64,000 bases of DNA. Source: Branchiostoma lanceolatum. Taxonomy: Eukaryota; Chordata; Leptocardii; Amphioxiformes; Branchiostomatidae. The notes beneath the pieces were generated by a model. That model was given only the letters and a program-made list of their open reading frames with translations, was not told the origin of the DNA and did not search any database. Position 1 is the first letter of the stretch, and each line of letters begins with the position of its first letter. The stretch spans positions 6,203,501 to 6,267,500 of the forward strand of contig NC_089736.1 of NCBI RefSeq assembly GCF_035083965.1, given 5' to 3'. Below are positions 57,501 to 64,000 of the stretch, in pieces. A program made the translations under genes and the position numbers.

Positions 57501-58700
57501 TCAGTTGATAAGTTGACTGTATCTGATAATCCAATGGATTGGCAACTTCAACAGCACCAAGACTTTCTGCTATCTGAAACCTCTCGTAGTCATTACCATC
57601 ATCAAGCAGTCTGTATGTCCTTGCCAGCTGTAGGGAAGTGTTGTGACGGGCAACGACTGTTCCTACTGTGGCGTTTTCGGGAACAAGGACGGTTGTATTG
57701 AAATGCGCCATACCCCTATCCATGGAGAATAAAACGAGACTGAATGGAAGGCACATCATGCCTAAGGACCAGAGCCCGATCATTGCCGTTGCTTGGAGAA
57801 TAGGAAATCTGAGGTGGTTGAAACAAACAGCCATCAGTACATTCTGATAACACGCATATGTAAGTTGACGATAATCTTGACAAACCCCGTAATAAACCCA
57901 TGACCAGTAGTTTCTTTTGTTTTGTCGAACCCGGAAGTTCCGCTTTTATGCAAGCATACTTACGCTCTAAACTGCAGTAATATAAGTCACGTATTTACCT
58001 TAAGTATTTTGCCTTTAACAGTCTTGATATGTAAAGCCGGGCAAAGGCAGAAATTTGTTTTTTTTAATGGCGTCTATCCTTAATCGTTCTACACGGATAG
58101 TATGGCGTCTATACTGTACGTATATAACACATAACATGTTAATTAAGGATGATAAGCATACTCTACCATTATCCCAGATGCCAAATGGCTAAAACCTAGC
58201 TCTCCTCTTTTCTCCGCGGATAGATTGCCTATTTCACAAAGATGTCTTTCTGAAGACTACACATTCCAACTCACCAATTTGAAGATGACAATCGAACTCA
58301 ACTCAAATGCGGGCGACCGTTCTGCGTAGAGGTTCACTTCCGTTAACATTCCATCCAGTTGATTTGGTGCGTTAGAAATATACGAAAATTTGATACTGAA
58401 TGTTTAGAAAACTAACTGAAGATCGGAATCACCTACCGTCAGTCTCAGTTACCGCACCTTTTCTTCGTAAGGATATCCTGGCACTCCAAACAAGTGTGGA
58501 GGGATACGTTGCGGAAGTGAAACTTTCAACAAGGAAACGGAACACAGCGGACGGGTATTTCTGCCGCGTAATTTGGCAAACAGGTGGGCTTCACTAATGT
58601 GTTTGTCCTTCAGAGAGGTGACAAGGTGCTAATATTGACCATTTCCTGTTCGTTTCTGTATGTTCATATGAGTGGGCTTTGTAAAGGACTATTTTCGCCC
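54590..58700. repeat. RTK tandem duplication, unit 1
   Basis: Sequence outside the coding region also matches unit 2. Bases 54596-54745 (AAAGGATATTTCTTCCTGTCTTTCTACC; GTCAGATTTCCATGTATT) correspond to about 58800-58945, and 58190-58250 (TGGCTAAAACCTAGCTCTCC) to about 62425-62480. The duplicated unit is therefore about 4.2-4.3 kb and includes the flanking regions. Confidence 0.75.
55021..57783 (-). CDS. Receptor tyrosine kinase with cadherin-like, EGF and Ig modules, copy 1 (intronless)
   Basis: One uninterrupted frame runs on the minus strand. It extends to an ATG at 57834 (937 codons), but the ATG at 57783 (codon 18) is the one shared with copy 2 and starts a good signal peptide, so I chose it (920 aa). 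Positions below count from the longer frame. A cadherin-like segment spans about 45-140 (VPENATVGTVVARHN). An unassigned region spans about 145-328 and an EGF module 330-369. An Ig-like domain (C396...C443) spans about 373-462, EGF-like modules 464-546, and a transmembrane helix about 560-584. The kinase spans about 626-915 with GIGTFG (634-639), K659, E678, HRDVAARN (768-775), DFG (788-790) and activation-loop tyrosines 796 and 801. All catalytic residues are present. EGF plus Ig recalls Tie receptors, but the cadherin-like start does not. Ligand and pathway are unknown. Confidence 0.9.
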   Translation of the reverse strand: MIGLWSLGMMCLPFSLVLFSMDRGMAHFNTTVLVPENATVGTVVARHNTSLQLARTYRLLDDGNDYERFQIAESLGAVEVANPLDYQIQSTYQLKILIENERNVNFTKHTTLWNLTVHVLDVSGYPSYYNKTCETPERSSGLSRLVEFTDYVVNISTSIGLTYKDSSDIVNIKKRRMYYDVENDRCEVNFTYGMTHAKDVGFMHHFWMNYYRNLTQYSEEGQNKLSLIVVDRFSFRGEDILIFMDFEELIVSGRLDPTWITNTDYRYFFLVSLGVLKTATPVTFKVALTNVMAPSPYGNSNASGQIVAKLAGCPHGKYGAHCDRNCTCKNDARCHGFNGACLCAPGWKGVACDIPTPAVAIDVRPKGNMYITGNVSLQCRPVHVNVSSMTWWFLSSRNNSSKVFIQTSPNFFISPILPETNGVYTCEAGTSDGQTLERNYVLEVTECPPGLHGERCDRPCDCLHNVGCDRWTGCVCEAGWTGSTCDTSCSSGKFGANCEQQCRCENGAECNPFNGTCICPPDLTGEYCEGKQRSPVHGAHKTSLYFTMFVFILPVVTVVIFSGIVIGRKRKFERKHLQQRVHEELQPPGVNQQLNLAETFVPWERDPRCLTLGELVGIGTFGHVVEGTLQLPGEMQVRVAIKTVDSKLSQQGNVHADFCREMDILVHLFEESLNIQNDDKVMHPNIIRLFGVVTLSDPKRIILEFAPHGDLQTYLTRFRENTNAVNWATLLGFAVDVSKALQELERVKIVHRDVAARNVVITDQMVAKLSDFGLARDVYTNTVYERTNHHGRDELLPLKWMALESIRYGVYTCQSDVWSFGVMLWEIASLGEEPRYPGPFRPDCCQMVNMLRQGNRMEKPEQCSIDLYRLMCQCWCDVPDDRPTAAQLEKRLANLVENMEDGVQAHGGADHRVFVWETTV

Positions 58701-58799
58701 TCCTAAACGGCTACTTAGGTGTTAGCTCCTAATGGCGCTGAATATAAGAGTAGCCTTCTCGCTAGCCATGAATGTATACCATCTGTGTTGAACCTTTAT
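57784..58799. other. Region between the two RTK genes
   Basis: It contains the upstream part of unit 1 and parallels 62057-62990. In both copies CAACCACCTCAG precedes the chosen ATG by about 25-35 bases and could be the acceptor of a 5' UTR intron. No other gene was seen. The small plus-strand frames at 58400 and 62697 share KLSTR.RNT but look like duplication remnants. Confidence 0.45.
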
Positions 58800-59058
58800 T
58801 AAAGGATATTTTCTGGTTTCTTTTTTTCTGTCTTTCTACCTGACTGTTCTGTTTAGGGAGCAAAAATCAGGAAAATTGAGCATTCAACCACTGTCAGATT
58901 TCCATGTATTGTTATGAAATTATATAATAGTACATGGCAACAAACCAAAGGAATATCAACAGAACTAGTAACACATTATTCACCTCTTTGACGTGCATAG
59001 TACTAGTACATGCGTTCATGAGCGAATGTTCAAAGTTAACGAATAAGTAAATGTTGAT

Positions 59059-59064
59059 TTTATT
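59059..59064 (-). promoter_or_regulatory. Candidate poly(A) signal of RTK copy 2
   Basis: AATAAA on the minus strand lies about 250 bases past the stop codon. The matching place in copy 1 (about 54833-54840) reads GATTTTATCG and lacks the exact hexamer. Confidence 0.4.
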
Positions 59065-59311
59065 GTCAAAAATCACTCACAGTCATATCCAGGAGGTCGT
59101 GGACTGACTTCCCACTGATCTTCGGAAGCGAAGAAACAGCCATTATCCTCATCATCCGTTGAACGTCGACCCTGCTGCTTCTAACTGGTCTTGAGGTCCA
59201 CAAAACTTGATCTTATTTTAGATACTTAAGTATTCGTCGAACATGCCCTCTTTGTTTAGAATATGTATAGTTGTGATTGTTAAGTTTCGTGTAGTTATTA
59301 CACGATCATAG

Positions 59312-62056
59312 TCATACAGTAGTTTCCATGACGACCACACGGTGATCAACACAATCATCTGCTTGGACTCCATCTTCCATTTCCTCAACCAGATCCGCAA
59401 GTCTTTCTTCAAGTTGAGCAGCACTCGGTCTGTAGCCAGGAACATCACACCAGCACTGACACATCAGCCTGTACAGGTCGATAGAGCATTGCTCAGGTTT
59501 CTCCAGTCGGTTTCCTTGCCTCAATATGTTCACCATCTGACAACAGTCTGGTCGGAATGGGCCGGGGTAGCGCGGCTCTTCTCCTAGACTCGCAATCTCC
59601 CACAACATGACACCAAACGACCACACGTCACTCTGATAGGTGTACACCCCATACCGGATAGACTCCAGCGCCATCCACTTCAGCGGTAGTAACTCATCCC
59701 GCCCGTGATGGTTGGTTCGCTCGTACACAGTGTTGGTGTAGACGTCTCGGGCCAAACCGAAGTCTGACAGCTTAGCGACCATTTGGTCTGTGATGACCAC
59801 GTTCCGGGCGGCCACGTCACGATGGACGATTTTGACACGCTCTAACTCCTGTAGAGCCTTAGACACATCGATGGCTAAGCCGAATAGAGTGGCCCACTTC
59901 GAGGCGTTGGTGTTTTCTCTGAGTCTGTTCAGATACGTCTGAAGGTCTCCGTGAGGGGCGAATTCTAGTATTATCCTCTTCGGATCAGACAGGGTAACCA
60001 CACCGTACAACTGAATGATATTTGGATGCATGACTTTCTCATCATTCTGTGTGTGCAATGATTCGTCGAAAAGATGGACTAGTGTGTCCATCTCGCGACA
60101 AAAGTCCGCACGGACATTAGCCTGGTTGACTTCGGGGTAAACCGTTTTGATAGCGACTCTTACGGGCAGTTCTCCGGGTATTTGCAAGGTTCCTTCCACA
60201 ACATGGCCGAATGTACCAATCCCTACTAATTCACCAAGGGTCAGGTACCGAGGGTCTCGTTCCCATGGCACTAACGACGCTGCCAAGTTTAGTTGTTGAT
60301 TGACGCCAAGAGGCTGTAGTTCCTCATGAACTGGTTCTTGAAGTTGTTCCTTTAGAAGTTTTCTTTTTCTTCTGATACACGCAAATATCACAACAATAAA
60401 AGGAACGATGAAAACAAGGATAGTAAAATACAGAGAAATTTTGTGTGCCCCATAAACTGGACTTGTTTGCTTCCCTTCGCAGTATTTTCCGGCCAGGTCC
60501 GGTGGACAAATGCAGGTACCGTTGAAAGGGTTGCACTCCGCGACGTTTTCACATCGGCATGGCTGCTCGCAATTTGTTCCGAATCGTCCTGAAGGACAGG
60601 ATGTGTTGCAAGTGGAGCCTATCCAACCGGCCTCACATACACACCCCGTCCAACGGTCACAACCAACGTCATGTAGACAGTCGCACGGCCTGTCACAACG
60701 CTCCCCGTGAAGACCGGGAGGACATTCCGTCACCTCTAAAACGTAGTTTCTCTCGAGTGTTTGTCCGTCAGATGTACCGGCTTCACACGTGTACACACCG
60801 TTGGTCTCTGGTAGAATACGACTGATGGAAAAGTTAGGGGAAGTCTGGATAGAGACTCTGGAACTGTTGTTGCGAAATGACCGAAACCACCACGTCATGG
60901 ACGAGACATTGACATGGACAGGACGGCATTGTAGGGAAGCATTCCCTGTTATATACATGTCTCCGTCGGGTCGGACGTCAATAGCGACTGCCGGAGTTGG
61001 TATATCGCATGCCACACCCTTCCAACCAGGAGCACACAGACAGGCCCCGTTGAAGCCATGACACCGGGCGTCGTTCTTACATGTGCAGTTTTTGTCACAA
61101 TGTGCGCCGAATTTGCCATGTGGACAACCAGCTAATTTGGCAACAATTTGGACTGTGACATTTGAGTTTCCGTACGGACTTGGAGCCATCACGTTTGTTA
61201 ATGCTACTTTAAAGGTGACAGGCGTAGCTGTCTTAAGTACGCCAAGGCTGACAAGAATGAAATACCTGTAGTCCGGATCAGTGATCCACGCTGGATCCAA
61301 ACGTCCGGAATCAAGGAGTTCCTCGAAGTCCATAAAGATCATTTTATCTGCCCCGGCCGCTGAAATCCTGTCAGCTAAAAAAACCGACGCCTTGTTTTGC
61401 CCTTCCTCCGAGTACCATGTCAGATTTCTGTAGTAACTCTTCCACAAATTATGCATATATCCCACATCTTTGGCATGGCTTACTCCGAATGTAAAGTTCA
61501 CCTCACATCTGTCGTTTTCCACGTTATAGTATATTCTACGTTTCTTGATGTTGACAATATCGCCCGAGTCTTTATATGTAAATCCAATACTTGTTGAGAT
61601 ATCTACTATGTAATCAGTAAACTCTACTAATCGAGGAAGACCAGAGGATCTTTCAGGGGTTTCACATGTCTTGTTGTAGTATGGAGGGTATCCAGAGACG
61701 TCCAACACATGAACAGTCAGGCTCCAAAGTGCAGTGCTTTCAGTGAAGTTGCGTTCGTTGCTTAGTAGGATTTTCAGTTGATAAGTCGACCGTATTTGAT
61801 AATCCAAAGGATTGGCAACTTCAACAGCACCTTGACTTTCTGCTATCTGAAACCTCTCGTAGTCATTACCATCATCAAGTAGTCTGTATGTCCATGCCAG
61901 CTGTAGGGAAGTGTTGTGACGGGCAACGATTGTTCCTACTCGGGCGTTTTCGGGAAGAAACACTGTTGTGTTGAAAGACGCTGTACCTCCAACAATGTAG
62001 AATGCAGCAAGGCTGACTGGAATGCACATCATGCCGAGGGATCGTACTTCGATCAT
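59312..62056 (-). CDS. Receptor tyrosine kinase with cadherin-like, EGF and Ig modules, copy 2 (intronless)
   Basis: This is a single minus-strand exon. The frame stays open to 62116, where it would have to begin at TTG; the first true ATG is at 62056, aligned with the chosen start of copy 1, giving 914 aa. Domain order equals copy 1: signal peptide, cadherin-like segment (LPENARVGTIVARHN), unassigned region, EGF (CPHGKFGAHC), Ig-like (SLQC...YTCEAG), EGF-like modules, transmembrane helix (YFTILVFIVPFIVVIFACI), kinase. GIGTFG, VAIK, HRDVAARN, DFGLARD and the two activation-loop tyrosines (DVYTNTVYERT) are retained. The kinase is nearly identical to copy 1; most change is in the first 300 residues, the transmembrane region and the tail after VEEMEDG. 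No disruption was seen, so both copies look functional. Confidence 0.9.
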   Translation of the reverse strand: MIEVRSLGMMCIPVSLAAFYIVGGTASFNTTVFLPENARVGTIVARHNTSLQLAWTYRLLDDGNDYERFQIAESQGAVEVANPLDYQIRSTYQLKILLSNERNFTESTALWSLTVHVLDVSGYPPYYNKTCETPERSSGLPRLVEFTDYIVDISTSIGFTYKDSGDIVNIKKRRIYYNVENDRCEVNFTFGVSHAKDVGYMHNLWKSYYRNLTWYSEEGQNKASVFLADRISAAGADKMIFMDFEELLDSGRLDPAWITDPDYRYFILVSLGVLKTATPVTFKVALTNVMAPSPYGNSNVTVQIVAKLAGCPHGKFGAHCDKNCTCKNDARCHGFNGACLCAPGWKGVACDIPTPAVAIDVRPDGDMYITGNASLQCRPVHVNVSSMTWWFRSFRNNSSRVSIQTSPNFSISRILPETNGVYTCEAGTSDGQTLERNYVLEVTECPPGLHGERCDRPCDCLHDVGCDRWTGCVCEAGWIGSTCNTSCPSGRFGTNCEQPCRCENVAECNPFNGTCICPPDLAGKYCEGKQTSPVYGAHKISLYFTILVFIVPFIVVIFACIRRKRKLLKEQLQEPVHEELQPLGVNQQLNLAASLVPWERDPRYLTLGELVGIGTFGHVVEGTLQIPGELPVRVAIKTVYPEVNQANVRADFCREMDTLVHLFDESLHTQNDEKVMHPNIIQLYGVVTLSDPKRIILEFAPHGDLQTYLNRLRENTNASKWATLFGLAIDVSKALQELERVKIVHRDVAARNVVITDQMVAKLSDFGLARDVYTNTVYERTNHHGRDELLPLKWMALESIRYGVYTYQSDVWSFGVMLWEIASLGEEPRYPGPFRPDCCQMVNILRQGNRLEKPEQCSIDLYRLMCQCWCDVPGYRPSAAQLEERLADLVEEMEDGVQADDCVDHRVVVMETTV

Positions 62057-63835
62057 TATTGATGCGTGGAGAATAGAATTCGAAAATCTGAGGTGGTTGA
62101 AATAATAACTTATCAATACATTCTGATACCATGTAAGTTGACAATAATCTTAACAAAGCCGTAACCCATGACCAATAGTTTATTTTGTTTCGTCAGACAC
62201 GGAAGTTCCGCTTTTATGGAAACATACGGTTTAGAAAGTTGCCTTTGTACGTTGAATAGGGATAACAGGCTTTAACAGGCTGGATAAGAACGAGCAAAGC
62301 CTTTTTTTAATGGTAGCTATCCCTAAATCGTTCTACACAGTATGTCCAGTCTATATTATACTTATTTAATGCAAAACATATCAATTTAGGATGTTAAGCA
62401 CATTCTATCATTATCACAGTTGCTGAATGGCTAAAACCTAGCTCTCCCCTTTTCTCCGTGGATAAAATTGCCCGTTCAGAGAAAATGGTCGTTATGGCGA
62501 CTACACATTCCAACTCACCAGTTTGAAGACCACAATCGAACCCACAGCACACCTGCTTGCGACGCTGCCGCTGATAAAGGATATGTTCGTACATGTGTTT
62601 ACTTCCGTGTGGGATTTACTTCCGGTGATTATAACATTTCACTTCAGTTGATTTGGTGCCGTGCATCAGTAGAAAAACACTTAACCTAAACACGGAATGT
62701 GTATAGATCTAGATGAAGATTACATTGAACAATTCCCTAGCCTGTTTCAATTATCGGACCGTTTCTTCGTAAGGATTTCCTGTACTTCAAAGGCGGAGGC
62801 ACTTGCTCACAGTGCACCGTGCAAGTTTGCGGAACTGAAACTCTCAACACGGAACAGGAACACAACAGGCGGTCATTTCTGCGGCGTAATTTGGCACACA
62901 GGTGAGTTGTACTAATTTGTTTGTCCTTTACAGAGGTGACACGGTGCTAATATTAACTTTTCCAGTTATTTTGTTGGCATATTGGGCTTTGTAAATTAAT
63001 GTTTGACTATCTTCACCCTCCAAAATGGCCACGTCGCGACAGGTGTTAGCCCTTAATGCGCTCAATATCCGAGTACTAGCCTTCTCGCTAGTCATGCGTT
63101 TATTCCATCTGCAACTTTTATTTCGATGTCAGCAAATGTAGCCACACTGTGTGATAGGAACCCTGTAGAGTTATACGAAATATTCCTTCAAGTAAACGGT
63201 TGGGTCTAGTCTGGCGCCAGCGCAATCGTGAGCCTTCCGAGTAATGCTAGGTCCTGGGAGTGTTGCCCGCCAACCCAGGTCAACTAGGGGAATTTTTACG
63301 GGGTGGAATGGAATTCAGTGACCTTTCTCATGACGGGCATGGTTATAACCAGAATTCTAGAATGATTGCTTGTCAGAAAAAGCCCAGTGCTTAGCAGGAT
63401 TAGGGTTGAGATTTTGTGTTGTGTTACCGTTGTTTGTCTTCTTTGTTTGAATTTGAGTATGGTCAACTTTCCTGTAACGCTAGGCATTCCAATGGTTTGG
63501 GTGTGTCAGGTCTTTGAAGTAATTGAAAGCTAAAAGTGGTATTCACAGTGAGTATAAGTTATAACAAAACTTCACAGTCTGCTCGTGAAGCTGGTTATTA
63601 AACCAATGTGGTTTATACAGGTCTATCAATATGGACACAAAAAAGGAATCGACTTGAAATAAAACACGTCTGAGCCAAGTAAAAGCAGAAGTTGTTTGAC
63701 TGTGTGTTTGTCACTCCATGGACCAGTGACACTGGCCAGTTCCGCATTCTTGTGACCCAAATCAAGGTCGTCTACCTGACTTTATGTCCATTCACAAACG
63801 TGGAACCCATTTTAGACAAGGATATTATCAAAGGT
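62057..63835. other. Upstream region of RTK copy 2 and flanking intergenic DNA
   Basis: The first kilobase parallels 57784-58760. Bases 63209-63290 (CTGGCGCCAGCGCAATCG...CAACCCAGGTC) are GC-richer and resemble repeat ends of the CCTGGG..CCAGAC type. No exon was recognised. Confidence 0.4.
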
Positions 63836-64000
63836 GGGGTCGTGTGGCGCAACGGCAGAGCGCTCGACTCACAACCAAGTGGTCCTGGGTTCGAATCCCG
63901 TCATGTAACCAATCTTGTGCCCTTGCATTGGGAAAGGCACTTTACACGACTGGGTACCTGACTTCGGTTGGGGAAGGTCCTATTGAGATCACCTGGTGTC
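63836..64000 (+). repeat. tRNA-derived SINE, cut by the window end
   Basis: The head GTGTGGCGCAACGGCAGAGCG with B-box GGGTTCGAATCCC looks tRNA-like, but the acceptor halves do not pair. The following CCTTGCATTGGGAAAGGCACTTTACACGACTG is the SINE body found at 85-110 and 29185-29200. Confidence 0.75.

Larger units (their letters stand above)
58795..63100. repeat. RTK tandem duplication, unit 2
   Basis: This partner of unit 1 is offset by about 4.29 kb at the stop codons. Similarity extends beyond both ends of the coding region, ending near 63050-63100 (CTTCTCGCTAG..ATG phrase also at 58756). Confidence 0.75.

Noticed and set aside
57783-57834. Upstream ATG at 57834 as start of RTK copy 1
   Set aside because: Copy 2 lacks an ATG at the matching place; the shared ATG at 57783/62056 starts a better signal peptide. 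Use of the longer form is not excluded.
58400-58597. Small plus-strand frame also present at 62697-62915
   Set aside because: Similarity between them comes from the RTK tandem duplication. The frames diverge at both ends and match nothing known.
63836-63912. tRNA gene at the right end
   Set aside because: The A/B-box-like blocks are present, but the acceptor halves do not pair and the sequence continues into the SINE body.
1-64000. LTR retroelements, Polintons or other endogenous viral copies
   Set aside because: No reverse transcriptase, integrase, capsid or envelope-like frame and no paired LTRs were seen.

Overview
The window is animal nuclear DNA, most likely from an amphioxus (Branchiostoma) or a close invertebrate deuterostome. 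This is inferred from vertebrate-like orthologues with vertebrate-like exon structure (RNF41, ACP5, ENPP6), short introns, intronless receptor tyrosine kinases of unusual build, multicopper oxidases, and intergenic DNA packed with short tRNA-derived SINEs and small inverted-repeat DNA elements. No species-diagnostic sequence was available to me, so the genus is an inference.

Layout: a GPI-anchored Ly6/uPAR three-finger protein gene (1576-4168, -); a tRNA-Ser(CGA) sitting inside an inverted repeat (5970-6051, +); about 5 kb of AT-rich DNA; RNF41/NRDP1 E3 ubiquitin ligase (11092-16290, -), whose 5' side runs through a repeat-rich stretch with a 127-bp satellite; a kelch-like protein with two BTB domains (23959-26960, +); tartrate-resistant acid phosphatase ACP5 (28553-32428, -); the choline phosphodiesterase ENPP6 (34089-39505, -); two tandem membrane-anchored laccase-type multicopper oxidases (42586-47187 and 49441-54214, +); and two tandem intronless receptor tyrosine kinases with cadherin-like, EGF and Ig modules (55021-57783 and 59312-62056, -). 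For all seven spliced genes I rebuilt every coding exon by hand. Exon phases agree throughout and the summed lengths are multiples of three: Ly6 154 aa, RNF41 316 aa, kelch 730 aa, ACP5 341 aa, ENPP6 446 aa, laccases 723 and 691 aa.

The genes do not form an obvious pathway. Shared themes are the cell surface and extracellular enzymes (Ly6, ACP5, ENPP6, laccases, RTKs) and two ubiquitin-ligase components that are head-to-head neighbours (RNF41 and the BTB-kelch protein). Two independent tandem duplications shape the right third: a laccase unit of about 7 kb including its upstream region, and an RTK unit of about 4.3 kb.

Repeats: at least seven copies of a MITE carrying GCGCATGCGC-like palindromes lie mainly in introns. 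There are also SINE copies, a TTAA-flanked MITE, a TAA-flanked MITE, a 1.49-kb TA-flanked element, a 200-bp fold-back with 9-bp target duplications, and a perfect 42-bp hairpin. I saw no LTR element, endogenous virus, CRISPR array or transposase gene.
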